A program made the position numbers and the translations under genes. Shown one piece after another: positions 1 to 13,680 of a DNA stretch of 64,000 nucleotides; the stretch's first letter is position 1; every line of letters begins with the position of its first letter. Below the pieces are notes generated by a model. It made no database searches and was not told the origin of the DNA. It saw nothing but the letters and a program-made list of their open reading frames with translations. The DNA lies in NCBI GenBank assembly GCA_005281725.1, contig SSBO01000009.1:10597313-10661312 (forward strand). Direction: 5' to 3'. This stretch comes from Wuchereria bancrofti (Eukaryota; Nematoda; Chromadorea; Rhabditida; Onchocercidae).

Positions 1-137
1 GTGGAAATTTTCTGATGCACTTATCATTAAATTGTTAAACTTATTTTTGCAGTATATTTATCATTTACACTAACGATTGTTGGTTAGTTGCTTCAATCAA
101 ACAAATGAAATTACTTAGCATCAATGTTGATAAATAC

Positions 138-3100
138 CTTTTGAGATCCATTTGCAAGCAATGAATGCTTATGCACTAATGCCGCAGCGCTTCGACCCAA
201 TGTGTGCGTTCCGCCGCCAATCATGCGGATTTCCGGTGAAGAACCAGTCATCTGAAAAAGAACAAAGGTTTTTTTTTTCTTTTAACGAAAATTCAACTTT
301 ATTCTTAATTCTACCAATCCATTTTCAGTTAATTAATATTTTATATTTCAATGTAAAATTTCGTATGTATTAGGTTAATCAATTTCTTACTGTAAAATTT
401 TTCTTACTGTAAGAATTTCTTACTGTAATTTCTTACTGTTTCTTACTGTATATTATAAAATTTAAATATTACCGTATCAGTTAAATGTCGTTTTCCTAAA
501 GCAGCAAAACTATGAAATTCAAATTTTTGAGCATCATCTTCGGCAACAGAAGGAACCATATTCCGGTGATTATCTTCCGGTGATGGAGCACTCTATAGAA
601 ATATTAATTCCGCTAATACTGCAGTTGATCCGGTTTTGTTACAACTAATTACGATAATTAATTATAATAATACTACTACAACTAATAATACTGCTAGTTA
701 AATCACATTTCGAATGTTATCAGATAAAAAAGTACTCAAATACTGCTTTACTGTAATCTTAAATCCTGAATACTTAAAAGCTGGAATTAAATTTAAAATT
801 AAAAATGAAAATATCAAAAAAAAAGCAAAACAAAAAGAACCTTTGCATTATTTTGCAGCAGGAAGGGTGTTGAGCAATATAAAACACCTGGCGGTGAAAT
901 ATATTCTTCATCATTCATAAAATTTAATGCTGCAGTCGATTTTGATAGTACATTTCGGGAAATATTTTCAATTTCTACGTTTGTTTGACCTTTTGATAGT
1001 AATATATCAGCAACACCTGTTAATATTATTTGATGAAATAAAACAATTGAAAACAAATTAACATAAATCAGTTTTTAATTCAAAACTTGGCTATATTTTA
1101 AAATAAATGAAATTTTGAATTAAATTTTAGCTTTTTTATTTTGATTAAATCATTACAGACTGTTTGAGCACTTTTTTATTGATCAGAACTTACGACAAAT
1201 TTTTGTTACTATAAAATAGAAATTAGAATATGCAAGAGAAAATTTTTTTTCGAAATTATAAAATATTTTTAGTGATTTGCTTCTTTGATTTACTAATTAA
1301 TGACAATATTATTTGAAAATATCATTTTCTTTTACATATATTCAAATTTGGAAATCATTTACTACCTCATTTTTACTTATCTATTTTTTATTGCTAAACT
1401 ACATTTTGATACTTATACATTTGAAATTTTAATTTTAATTTTTTTTAAACAATCAACATTTGAACTGAACACTTTTGCTAAGTACAATTTGTAATTCAAA
1501 TGCAACCAGTAAAATATCATATTTTTATTTATCTAATTTAACTCAATTAATTTAATTAATCAATAATTTAAGGATTGAATTGTTTTTTGGATAATATCCA
1601 ATTCATAAAATGCTATACCATTTTTTGTTTTATTATACTGTAACAGTGAAGTTAATGGTGAACGCTTTCTTGGTTGTGTTTCATTTGAATCAGTATACGT
1701 TGATAAATTACACATTGACGTAGCCTGTAAAAGTGACGTACGCTGCAACCTTTTTGTTGATGGTAAACGTTGAGTAGATGAACAATACGTTGGTTCAGGC
1801 ATCATCGTATAAACTAATGATGCATAATCTGGTCCATTTAGACGAGTGGAATTAAGCTAAAAAATTTTTGAAAATTTAAATTTTGTTGAAACTTAAAATT
1901 ATTTCATCTTTTCAAACAATATAATTTCTATATTGTAAAAATGATGGAAGTAATGACTTTTGGTCTTTAAGCAAAAAAAAAGTTTTCCAGAATTAAAGAT
2001 ATGTTAATTTTTAAAAAAAAATTTCCAATTTTATTACAATAATTTGTTTAATTGTCAAGAATTACAGGTAAATACTAATTTAACTAAGCGATAACAATTT
2101 AAATTTTAATTACGTGATGATTTCAAATGTTATATTTAAATTTTTAAGTATTGAATGAAAGAGAGAAAAAAAGTACCTCAGCATTTGATGATCTCATTAG
2201 ATTGAATGTTCGAATACTTCCTTGCAAATTATTGATACTGCAAAAATTACAAACTTTCCTTTTTTGAGCTTTTTCAATAAATAATTATTTTTTTCCCTTC
2301 TAATTGCAACCAAAATTTAAAATGAAAACTGAGTAAAAATTTTGATCAGAATTTTATGGCTATATTTAAAAAATTTATTCATATATGTTTTTTTTTAAAA
2401 GAATTTATACAAATGTAACTTTTATAAATATTCTTTATTAGAGTTTTAAAAACGAAAAAGTTCGACATCAATATTTAGACCTCAAAAATTGATGCAAATT
2501 AAAAACAAACAAAAAATGATAATAAATAGATTTAAAACAAAAAAATGAGATCAAAGGGAAAGAATATTTCAAACTATGATTTTTTTTAATTTAATTATTT
2601 CATTTCTAAACTTAATTCGTTTTGAATATAATTAAAATACTAATAAAGATATTTATGAATTTTATATAATTTTCTTTTTTTTTCTTTACTTCATTGGGCT
2701 ATTTTTTTCAATGATTGCTTTATTTGTCGCATAACGAAATTGCCACATCATTACCATTGCTACATAACGTGCCATTTCTACATCTTCCTGGATAAAATTA
2801 AAATTTAAAAAATAAATAAATAAAAATTAAATTTTAGTTTTTTTTCTTCGCTCTAATTTTTCTTAATTCGTTCTAATGAAATTAAAAAAAAAGATGACAC
2901 AGTTTCAAGTTTAATTTTTAATTTTTTAACATACCAATTAATTTTTTTCCAAATTTTAAGAGAAATATTTTAAAAGTAATAATCAAGCATAATACCATGG
3001 TAAATTGAACTAATGTTCCATCATGAAGTCGAACATTTAGATGTCGTTTCATTGCTTGCATATCCTTGATATGTTCCCATCCAAAATCAACAAATTTGAT

Positions 3101-6100
3101 TTGTACATTCAAGTGCACTAATATATTCGGATGTTTGTTTCATCATCGTGTTTTTTCGAAAAATTGAATTTTAATAAATCTTTTTTCTTTTTCTTTTTTT
3201 TTTTTCGATCGAAGAATTTGAAAATAATTTTACGGATTTACTTATGTTTTAATGGTGCACCATATGATCCTTTGATAATAATGCCTTCCTGAGAATATCC
3301 AATCTTTACTTCAGTACTATCTTCATCCTAAAAATGTATAAATTTTTTTTTTTTTTAAATTATAAGACATTTAAAGAAATGACGAAAAGAAAAAAGAGAA
3401 AAGAACTAATTATAGTATTTTGTAAAAATTGGATTAAATATTTAACAAATTTTTGAAATAATTTAAAAAAGCAACTATTGATTTTTATATATTTTTATAT
3501 ATTGAAAAAAAAAAAATAAAATTAAAATATTTATTTAATTTACCTTTCCATTAAAATATTCTTCTCCATATCCTTCACATTGTTGAGCATCAACGATATA
3601 CAATAATGCGGCATAACTTGGTTGCATTCCTTTTAATCGTTCATGTACCGCTGATACTCGTTTTAATAAATCTTCCTGAATTTGTGCACTTCGGCAAATA
3701 TGCTGCAAATACAAGAAAAAATATTTAATATTAAAATTTAAATGAAATAAAATTTTGAAATTCTCATTTAAAAAAAACTATTATTTATTATTATTATTGC
3801 TGCTATTATTTTAGAACCAAAAATTTGAATGAAATTTTAGAGATGCAAATGCAAGAAAATATTTAATATTAAAATTTAAATGAAATAAAACTTTGAAATT
3901 TTCATTTCAAAAATATTGATTATTATTATTGCTGCTATTATTTTAGAACCAAAAATTTGAATGAAATTTTAGAGATGCAAATGCAAGAAAATATTTGATA
4001 TTAAAATTTAAATGAAATAAAACTTTGAAATTTTCATTTCAAAAATATTGATTATTATTATTGCTGCTATTATTTTAGAACCAAAAATTTGAATGAAATT
4101 TTAGAGAAAAAATCTAATTAAATTAAATTTTTATAAGAATAGCTATTTCTCACTACTATTGTTATATAAGAATTAAAATTTAAGTAAAATTTTGAAATCT
4201 TTGGAGTAAAAAAGAAATTATCACTTACAATATATTTATAATTTTTATTTATTACCTTTGGTAAAAGAGGTACAGTTTGCATAAAATCAATTGTATGTAT
4301 TGTTGGATCAAAATCACCATACTCTACTGGAAATAATCTTAAATTAAGGATGAAAAAAAAAAGACAAAGAAATGAAAGTAACACTTAACAAATTATATAA
4401 GAAATAATAATTATTATAGAAAAATAATAATTAAATAATTATTATTTAACAAAATAAAAGAAAGATATCGAAAAAATCGAAATTTCATAAATAATTTCAA
4501 GAAGAAAAAATCAAAATAATCTTTTCAAGCGGATTGATTTCAAGTAAAGGGCAAGAAAAAAATTATAAATTAATTATTTCTACAACCATATTAAATTATA
4601 ATTAAAATTCATATCCATTTAACTAATCGAAATTGAATATTGATAAAAAAATTGAATATTGGTTATTGATAAAACAGAAAATTAGAATTTTAAAAATTAT
4701 CCATTTTGCAAAAAACGAACATAAAATACCAGCAAAAGTTTTTAAATAATTAATTAATCTTTTATTTCGATCAGATAACAGAGTGATAAAGCTATCATAG
4801 AGTGATAAAGTTATCACAAACCGATATGAAAGTACATACTCCAAATTTTAAGAAATTATTTCATATCTTTGAGGTATACACACTCATTTTTAGCAATAAT
4901 TTAATTAATGTCAAAATTTGGAGATATAAAAAATTACTTAAATAATAAAAATAATATCAAATTTTGAAAATGCAAAGAATTAATAATAAAATAATGCATT
5001 TCCATTTAATATATTTTGTTTGCAGGATGTAAATTATTTTTAGCTTTTAAAAAATAGAAAAGAGAATAAATCTATTTTTTCTTTTAAATGAAATTTTGCT
5101 TTACATACAAAAGAAAAAAAATCATTTCATTTCAAAATTTTCTAAAAGATAATAGAAGAAGAAGAAAAAGAAGAAATAAATAGAACAATGATCAAACATT
5201 AAAACGATTTAAATAATTTCATCACTTCTAATATTTAATTACTCATTTTATTTCAAATAAAATTTAATAGAATTTTTTTCATTTTTTAATTTTTCTTACT
5301 TTCAATCAATACTAATGTTTTATTTTTTAATTTTTCTTAATTTTAATCAATACAAATGTTTTATTTTTTTAATGTTTCTAACTTTTAATCAATACGAATG
5401 TTTTATTTTCTAATTTTTCTTAATTTTAATTAATACAAATGTTTTATTTTTTAATTTTTCTTACTTTCAATCAATACAAATGTTTTATTTTTTTAATTTT
5501 TCTTACTTTCAATCAATACAAATGTTTTATTTCCTAATTTTTCTTAATTTTAATCAATGCAAATTTTTGTCTAACCTTGAAGACTGTAAGCTGCAAGATT
5601 GATATATTTTTCGAGTGCAACTGTTAATTTACCTTCAACAACATCTAATTTCATCAGGAAAAAATAGTACGATCTAAAAAATTTTTTCTTCTATCGCAAT
5701 TATTTTAAATGAAACAACTTTTTTTTCCCTCATTTCTTCATTCTTTTTTTTTTCTCGTTTTCTTACTCTTTTTAATTTAATTTAAAAATAAAAACTTTTT
5801 TTACTTTTATATTTTAGAAGAAAAATTATTGAAACAATTTTCTTTTTTCTAAATATTACTTTATTAATTTTGTTTACTTATTTCAAAAATTATCATTACA
5901 AAAGGAAAAGAAAAAAAACAACAACAACATTAATCTATTTTTAATTTACAACTTATTTTGCTATAAATTTAATATAACAAGTTGAAAAAAAAAAAGAAAA
6001 AAAAAGATTAACAAAATTTTTATTTCATATATTGAAATAATAATGGAATGAATACAAATCTTTCATTTTCGTTCCTTTTTTTTTTCTTCATTTTACAAAA

Positions 6101-7252
6101 ATTATTTGTCAAAATTTATTTTAACATTTTNNNAAAAAAACAACAACAACATTAATCTATTTTTAATTTACAACTTATTTTGCTATAAATTTAATATAAC
6201 AAGTTGAAAAAAAAAAAGAAAAAAAAAGATTAACAAAATTTTTATTTCATATATTGAAATAATAATGGAATGAATACAAATCTTTCATTTTCGTTCCTTT
6301 TTTTTTTCTTCATTTTACAAAAATTATTTGTCAAAATTTATTTTAACATTTTTTATTGAAATTATTTTATTAAAATTTTTATAACCTAGCCATTTGATCA
6401 GTTAATGTGAATGCATTTGGTGTATGATAGAGGACGGCTAATTGTACTTGTCGCGGTTTGCATGCCCATTTTTCTAATTGTCGTCTTAATGGCTTATCAA
6501 GTTCCACCCATCTCATCATACGATTATCCGGATCGTTTGTTTTCATTTGATATCGTAAGCCAAACATTTCTACCTGTAATAAATTTAAAATATTTAAAAA
6601 AAAAAACAATTTAAACTATAGCAGGTAGCAAAAAAGAAAAAAAAAAGACTTGCATACAATAAAATAAACATATTATAATATGAAAAAAAAAATAAACAAT
6701 CAAAAAAAAAAAAAAAAGATTTGTGTTGTTTACGTAAACTACGTATGAGCATATCTCTTACCTATAAATTTTATATAGATCCAATCACTTCATTTATTGC
6801 TATTCATCCATATCCTATAATATGAGACTATCCAACCAAGTTAAAAAAAAAAAAAACAAAAATTTACAACTTACTGCTAATTTATTTTCTTTTTTTTTTG
6901 TTAGATTAATTATAGCTTTCCTCTCGCTCCCTTTTCTTTTTGTTTATTTGTTTTTTGTTTGTTTGTTTGTTTGTTTGTCTGCTTGCTTGTTTGTTTTTGT
7001 TTTTGTTTTTCCATTTTGTATGTTAATTTTATTAAAATTTCATATACTAACCTGATTAAGATCAACTTTTTGGCTAAGATATTCCATGCATTGACTTGCA
7101 GTACTTTCGGTTGTTAGTGTACATTGAAGGATTGCATAATCACCAAGGTATACAGTTAATACGTAAATATCTTGGCTAAGATCATATCGACCACTTTTTT
7201 TACCCCATTTTAATTTCAATGGCATATGTAACATTTTTGAAATAATAATCAT
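138..7252 (-). CDS. Pez/PTPN14-PTPN21-type FERM-domain tyrosine phosphatase, N-terminal part (3' end outside window)
   Basis: Thirteen exons join in phase: 7252-7052, 6573-6386, 5673-5576, 4326-4256, 3702-3544, 3327-3261, 3117-2996, 2787-2690, 2237-2177, 1856-1619, 1016-841, 592-473 and 251-138, giving 571 aa. The first eight encode a FERM domain. RWVELDKPLRRQLEKWA and the segment around QCTLTTEST closely match the FERM N-lobe of vertebrate PTPN14/PTPN21 and fly Pez. Later exons are Ser/Asn-rich linker. The family places a phosphatase domain at the C-terminus; that part would lie left of base 1, so catalytic activity cannot be judged. Family role: a cortical, junction-associated protein linked to Hippo/Yorkie signalling. 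The ATG at 7252 follows a good acceptor (exon from 7266); ATGs at 7234 and 7225 are in frame, and 7225 gives the N-terminus most like vertebrate members. The exon 6 donor is uncertain. Confidence 0.86.
381..451. repeat. Short repeat TTCTTACTGT, five copies, in a Pez-like intron
   Basis: Five near-exact copies of TTCTTACTGT lie in the intron just after the exon 592-473. On the gene's strand each reads ACAGTAAGAA, which resembles both an acceptor (ACAG) and a donor (AGTAAG). Confidence 0.7.
3706..4105. repeat. Tandem repeat of about 132 bp, three copies, in a Pez-like intron
   Basis: The block ending TTGCTGCTATTATTTTAG recurs at about 3814, 3946 and 4078, a spacing of 132 bases. The second and third copies are nearly identical and the first is more diverged. 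All lie in the intron between exons 4326-4256 and 3702-3544. Confidence 0.85.
5275..5566. repeat. Tandem repeat of about 43 bp, roughly seven copies
   Basis: Units contain AATCAATACAAATGTTTTAT followed by a T-rich segment ending TTTTTCTTA. They lie in the Pez-like intron between exons 5673-5576 and 4326-4256. Confidence 0.85.
5912..6352. repeat. Exact 219-bp direct duplication flanking a 3-base gap
   Basis: Bases 5912-6130 and 6134-6352 read identically, homopolymer runs included, and are separated only by NNN at 6131-6133. This is the pattern left when overlapping contig ends are joined without being merged. It sits in an intron of the Pez-like gene and does not touch coding sequence. Confidence 0.92.
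6131..6133. other. Assembly gap (NNN)
   Basis: Three unresolved bases at the junction of two identical 219-bp copies. Confidence 0.98.
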
Positions 7253-7290
7253 TGCATTGTTTTTGCCTGAAAGCAAAAAAAAAAGAACGA
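7253..7290 (-). promoter_or_regulatory. Splice or trans-splice acceptor before the Pez-like start codon
   Basis: On the minus strand a long T-run ends in GCTTTCAG at about 7267, 14 bases before the ATG at 7252. No coding exon is recognisable upstream, so it may receive a spliced leader. A two-codon upstream ORF (ATG CAA TGA) lies between the acceptor and the start. Confidence 0.45.
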
Positions 7291-8689
7291 AAATTTAAGT
7301 GAATTAAAAAATTAAATTATTTCAAATAATGAAAAAAAAAACAAAAAGTTTGTTACAAATGAAATTGGTTATTTGTACAAAAAAATAAATTTTTAATTAT
7401 TCCAAACTAATTTTTCATTATTTATCTCATAAAACAAAGAATGAAAAAAAAAAACAAAAAGTTTGTTACGAATGAAATTAGTCATTTGGATTTTTTTACC
7501 TTTTTTTTTAATTAAATTTTTGAAATATTATTGGTTTTAATGTTCTTAATTAATAAACAATAATGACATATGTGTAATGCCATTTTATTAATTATTGAAA
7601 TAATTTAATTTTAAATGATTATTTGTTTAACTATAGAAAAGACAAAATTTCATTTTCAAGTCTTACTTAAGCCAAGTAAAATTAGCATATTTTTTTTATT
7701 TTAACACTCTTTTCAGCCATTTTTTTTTCTAAATATACAAAAACTACAATTTATTAGGTTATTTTATGAATTACTTCAATTTTATTCTATTTCAAATACA
7801 ATTTGTATTCCAAATATTATACAGCATTTTATACGATAGTAAACTACTAAATAACTCATTCAACTATAATGCCAAAAAAAAAAAATTAAATTAACCATAA
7901 CAGAAAACAAATTAATTAATTTGAATTTAGTAGCTTCATTTCGATTTAGTTAAACTTAATTTGGTTCCTCAATTTATTTTTTTCTAACATTATAATATAC
8001 TATATACAATTCTTTTCTTTTGCGTTGAATTAATATTAAACGAAAAATGAAAAACATAAATAAATAAAGTTATAACTAATTAATCAATTAATTACACCTT
8101 GTTGCTTAAAGGAAAAATCAAAATATTGATGAAGGATAGTACTATTTCAGACAGGTTATTATTTGAGTGGATCAATTGTTTGTTTACTTTCTTAATTTAC
8201 TTTTATTCACTCAATTGATTGTTTACTGTCATCCAATTTCTATGCACAATCATTGTCCCATTGTAAAAATTTGTACATTTCCTCTTTATCATCAATTATT
8301 TTGACAAATTATTCACTTTCAACAACAAATGCCATCTTTTTTCAAAGATTTTAATTAATCCCACAACAAAACTAAATATAAATATATATTTTATGAGTAA
8401 AAATATAAAATGTTTTACTTTTAAAGTTCATTAAAATTTTCGTTTCTTTTTTTTGGATGAAATAAATTTAGAATCATAGCGCTAAACAATAATATATATA
8501 ATGATAACTAGTGAAGAAAATAGAAAAAAAGATGCTAATGTTTGATATAAATAGCAAAAATACATGAATAATGATAAAAATAATAATAATAATGATAAGG
8601 AAGAACATTAACAGTGATAACAGTATGCGATATAATGATAATCTATGGAGCATTATTAATGGTGAAAATAATAAACAATATTCTGGATA

Positions 8690-9180
8690 GATAACGATGA
8701 TGAGGCTAATGTTATGAATTAATCAAAAATAATGATAATATTGATAATGATGATGAGATAAATGTTATCAATTAATCTAAGATAATAATAATATTGATAA
8801 TGAAGATGAGGTTAATGTTATGAATTAATCAAAGATAATGATGATATTGATAATGATAATATTGTTAATGTTATGAATTAATCTAAGATAATGATAATAT
8901 TGATGACGATGATGGGGTTAATGTTATGAATTAATCAAAGATAATGATAATATTGATGACGATGATGAGGTTGATGTTATGAATTAATCAAAGATAATGA
9001 TAATATTGATGACGATGATGGGGTTAATGTTATGAATTAATCAAAGATAATGATAATATTGATAATGAAGATGAGGTTAATGTTACCAATTAGTCAAAGA
9101 TAATGATAATATTGATAATGAAGATGAGGTTAATGTTACCAGTTAATCAAATATAATGATAATATTGATAATGAAGATGA
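8690..9180. repeat. Minisatellite of about 54 bp, roughly nine copies
   Basis: Units contain GTTAATGTTATGAATTAATC followed by an AAAGATAATGATAATATTG segment and a variable GAT/GAC stretch. Copies grade at both ends into simple GAT repeats, suggesting growth from a microsatellite. Confidence 0.85.
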
Positions 9181-9419
9181 TGACGATAACAATTGCAATG
9201 TTAGTAATGGTTTTAATGATGCAAATAACATTCTTTCAATCGGAACGAGAAAAAAAAAAGAAAAAGAAACGATTAGCAAACATGTCAAATGCATATTCAC
9301 TTATTGAACTTTTTTTTCCATTTTTTTTTTCTGTTCCATTCCTTCATTTCTTCTCTTTCTTGTGATAAATGATCAATTGGAATGGAATTTTTGTCCCAAT
9401 TGTATTTGATATGTTATAA

Positions 9420-9466
9420 CATACACACACATACACATACATACATACATACACACATACACAGTA
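9420..9466. repeat. CA-rich microsatellite
   Basis: A run of ACAC/ATAC dinucleotides and tetranucleotides about 45 bases long. Confidence 0.85.
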
Positions 9467-11554
9467 ATACTAATGTTATCATATTATCAGGAAGTTATAT
9501 TATTTTAATTCTTTAATTATCACAATATCCGAAATATATCAATTTTTCATTTTCTTTTTTTAATTCAAAAAAATTATACTTAAAAAAAGAAAAGTGTATT
9601 TTGATTGAGAAAATGCTTCGTTTCCCATTTCAATCATTCATTTCTTCTTTTTATTATCCATCAAATAAAAAAAAAAAAAAAAAAAAACCATAGATGAGAT
9701 AACCATCTGATATGTAAATTAGCAAACGGAAAATTTTTTATTCTATAGGAAAAAAAAGAGTTCAATAACGATTGATACATTTTATCTTTTTTTTTTTTCT
9801 CTCGTTTATCATAAGGGATACGGTTGATCAAGATTAGATACGTACATTAGATTACAATGACTAAAATGATTCACTTAAAATGGCATAGAATTTTCATTAG
9901 CAATTTAAAAATGAATTTTATGAAATAAGATTTAAATCAAATGGTAAAAAAATATTTAAAAAATTTTGTGTTTTATTTTTCTTTTGCTTGTAACAAAAAA
10001 AAAAATGAAATAAAATTGTTTTCGTTTGTTTGAACTTCTTTTTTTGATTATAATTTATGATTCTTTTTTCTTTTTTTTTTTTTGATTACAATAAGAATAT
10101 TAAAAATCAACAAGTTTCTTTTTTCTTCAATCAATTTTTTTTTTGATAATTTTAATTTTTTTCGCATGATTTTATCAATATATCTATTCCATTTCTGGGC
10201 TAATACTCCTTCACTAACAAAAAATAATGAATTTAATTTTAATCACTCATTTCACTATCCTAAAATACTCTTAGCAAATAGTAAAGAAGAAAAAAATTAG
10301 TGAGTAAATGAATGATAGATTTTAGTTACTTAGTTTTCTCTATTTTTTTTAAAGAAAATTTTATTTTTAGAAGGATTTTATTAAGTTACCAGCAAAACAC
10401 ATGCAATCATGCAAAAATAATCTTCCAGATTTCAAATTCAATTTTTCAAAATTCAAAATTCAATTCTTCCTAAATTTCACTCCTTCAAATAAAATAAGTA
10501 TTAGAATTCAAAAAATTCAAAAAACAATTTCCTTTATAATTTTTTCCTCCTATCATATATAATCATCATAAATAATTTCACAGTTTAATCTAACTTACAA
10601 AACAAAAAACGAAAAAAAAAACAAAGAATTAATAACAGGTCAAAATCTAAAAATTAAAAAAGAAAGAAAAGGAAAAAAATTGAAATTTATGAAATGTCAA
10701 ACAAATATATGAATTATAACAAAAAAATTCTTGATGAGTGTTTATTGAATGGGAAAGAAAGAAAAAATTTGACCTAAATCAATTCCTCCCAAAATATCAA
10801 TGATGCGTAAATACGCAATAAAAATATTTTTTTTTTTACCTTTGTTTTTAAAATTTTACTATTAAAATGCATTCACAATTGTATTTATATCAAAGAGAAT
10901 TCTAATTTCGTTTTTTCTTTTTCTTTTCTTTCTCCTTGTTCATATTTTAATATTTACATTTTTTTGCAAGAAATCTTTTCATTTTGAAAAAAAAAAAAAA
11001 CAAACAAACAAAATTGAAGGAAATATAAAAATCATGCTAAAATTACATGCAGTTGACAAACAAATAAACAAAGATTTCATTTTTTTTTTTATTTTAAATT
11101 TACATTTACTGAAACTTTTTCTTTCTTTGTTTTTTTTAAAAAAAAGGCTAAAAATATGGGATTATTTTTTTGTAAGTTTTCTTGATTATAAAAAAATTTT
11201 TTTTAAATATTGACATCATTTGCTATCAGTGTAAAATGATAATTTACTGAGTGAGAATTAATTTGTATTGTGCTAATATATTTTTATATGACAAAAAATA
11301 AAAAGGATAGTAGACTTGATTAATATTTAACATATTTATCATTTAATTAACAATTTTATCATTATATACAAATTTCAATATTAAATGAAAAAAAAAAAGA
11401 AAAAAAGAGAATTGATCTAATCTTTATTATCTCATTTATAACACTTATCCAATTTATGATTATAGATGCATATCTCTCTGTAACAGTCTAATAAATATCA
11501 AAGAAATTAAGAAATTTTCAAATTTTTTGAAGTAAGAAAGAAAGAAGAAAAGAC

Positions 11555-11600
11555 GAAGAGAGAGAGAGAGAGAGGGAAAGAAAGACAGGAAGAAAAAATT
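11555..11600. repeat. GA microsatellite and purine tract
   Basis: An AGAG run inside a longer purine-only stretch. Confidence 0.8.
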
Positions 11601-12009
11601 TTAAGCATATTTGGAAGTCATTTTTTTCTTTTTTCTTAAGCAATTAGTAAAAATTATTGAAAATATATAGCAACGTGGGATAAAATAAGTTGAAGAAGGA
11701 AGTTGGTAAATTTGCAAACGACTGATGACAATGGGTAGAGAAGTAAGTAAGATGATGACAATCACACCGTATCGCCATCATCAATAGTTGGCGGAGGGAA
11801 ACAGAGGGGACAGTCAATCTGGCGGTGCTATCGTTGATGATATTACAAACAAAACTTGTATGTATGCATGTGGTATGTATGTGTATGTGTGTGTCTGTGT
11901 ATGCATGTCTGTATGTATGTGTCTCACAAAACATTCTTGCTAAAAGACGATGAAATGAAATGAAATGGAAAGGAAAGGAAGCAATGGCAAGAAACAAAAA
12001 TCACATAAA

Positions 12010-12350
12010 CAACTGATGATGATTATGATAACAATGATGGTGATGAAACAGTGATAATAATAATGATAATGATGGCGATGAAGCAATGATGATGATGATG
12101 ATGATGATACTGATGATGGCGATGAAGCAATGATAGTAATGATGATGATGATGGCGATGATGGTGATTATAACAATGATGGCAATGAAGCAATGATAATG
12201 GTGATGATAATAATAATAATAGTGATAATAACGATGATGGCGATGATAGCAATGATAACGGTGATAATAATAATGATGATGATGATAACGATGGTGGCGA
12301 CGATAGCAATGGTAATGATGATCATGATAATAATGGTCATTATGATGGAA
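12010..12350. repeat. Imperfect GAT/ATG trinucleotide repeat tract
   Basis: About 340 bases are dominated by GATGAT, AATGAT and GGCGATGA motifs. Open frames here on both strands encode only Ile/Met or His/Tyr/Ser strings and are not genes. Confidence 0.9.
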
Positions 12351-13184
12351 AATAACAATATATGTCCAAAAAGTGATCATGGCAGGGATATTTTTTGCAA
12401 CAGTGGTTGTAATCATTTCAGTAGAAGATGCAATGATCGAAATTATCATTTGTTATTGAGAGGAAAACAATGGTAAAATAAATATGATAACTGGGATATC
12501 ATCATCGTACGAATTTGTTATAACACTTTAATAGTCATAATCATTGATAATAATCATAAATAACAACAGCGATTAGTAATGCCAATAACCATGATTAATA
12601 ATAGTAGTAGTAATAACAATAACTATAACTATAATAATAATAATAATAATAAATAATGGTAATAATAAAGTACCATGAAAGGAGGATGTGTATAATATCG
12701 TGGTAGTACCACCTTCACCATAAATTTGATATTAATATAAAAAATCATGTTGCGTACCAGTATGACATAATGGCAATGATCAAACGGTAGCAATGGTGCA
12801 ATAAAGAAATGGTAGCAACGGTGCAATAATTAAAGGGTAGCAATGGTACATTGAAAAAATGGTAGCAATGGTTATAATGGTAACAAACTGATAACAATGA
12901 TAGGAATGAAGAAATGTTACTGATATTTAGGTGTATTATTTTATATATGCGTATTTGACATTATAAAATAAATGGTACCAGTATCGATTCCTTTAGTACA
13001 ATAAAAAAAATATGTCATATGTTATATAAAAAATGTCAACCATTTTGCTAAAATCATCTAAATTAAAAGTATCCAAACTTAAATAGAACTCAAATACTAG
13101 TAATCTATTTATAATTGAATATTGATCCATAATTACAGTAACGATAAGAATTATTATTTAATACGAAAGGAAAAAAAAAACATA

Positions 13185-13680
13185 ATGGTTAAGTCTTTTT
13201 CTTATATTTGAATTTTTTTTTTTAATTTAGCAGATAAAAAAGGTAAAAAAATAATAAAATTTTAACAAATAATAAATCTAAAGTCTTTTTTTTTGTATTT
13301 GAATTTTTTCTTTTTAATTTAGCAAATAAAAAGATAAAAATTATAAAAGCTATATAAAATATTAAAATTTTTAAAAATCAAAATTTTAGTAAATAATGAA
13401 TCTTCGTCTTTTTTCTTTACTTTTCTTATATCTGAAGAAAAAAAAATTTTTTTTTTTTAATTTAGCAAATAAAAAAGATAAAAAAATTATAAAATTTTAA
13501 TAAATAATGAATCTACATCTTTTTGTTATATTTAAATTTTTTTTTCAATTTAGCAAATAAAAAAAGATAAAAAATTATAAAATTTTAATAAATAATGAAT
13601 CTAACGTCTTTTTCTTATATTTAAATTTTTTTTTTTTTAATTTAGCAAATGAAAAAGGCAAAAAAAAAAAAATTATTAAA
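13185..13680. repeat. Tandem repeat of about 90-120 bp, roughly five copies
   Basis: Units share TTTTTAATTTAGCAAATAAA, then AAGATAAAAAATTATAAAATT and AATAATGAATCTA. Length varies with the homopolymer runs. Confidence 0.8.

Noticed and set aside
11940..12476. Long open frames of 94-169 codons on both strands
   Set aside because: They are made of GAT/ATG repeats and encode only His/Tyr/Ser or Ile/Met strings, with no domain or splice pattern.
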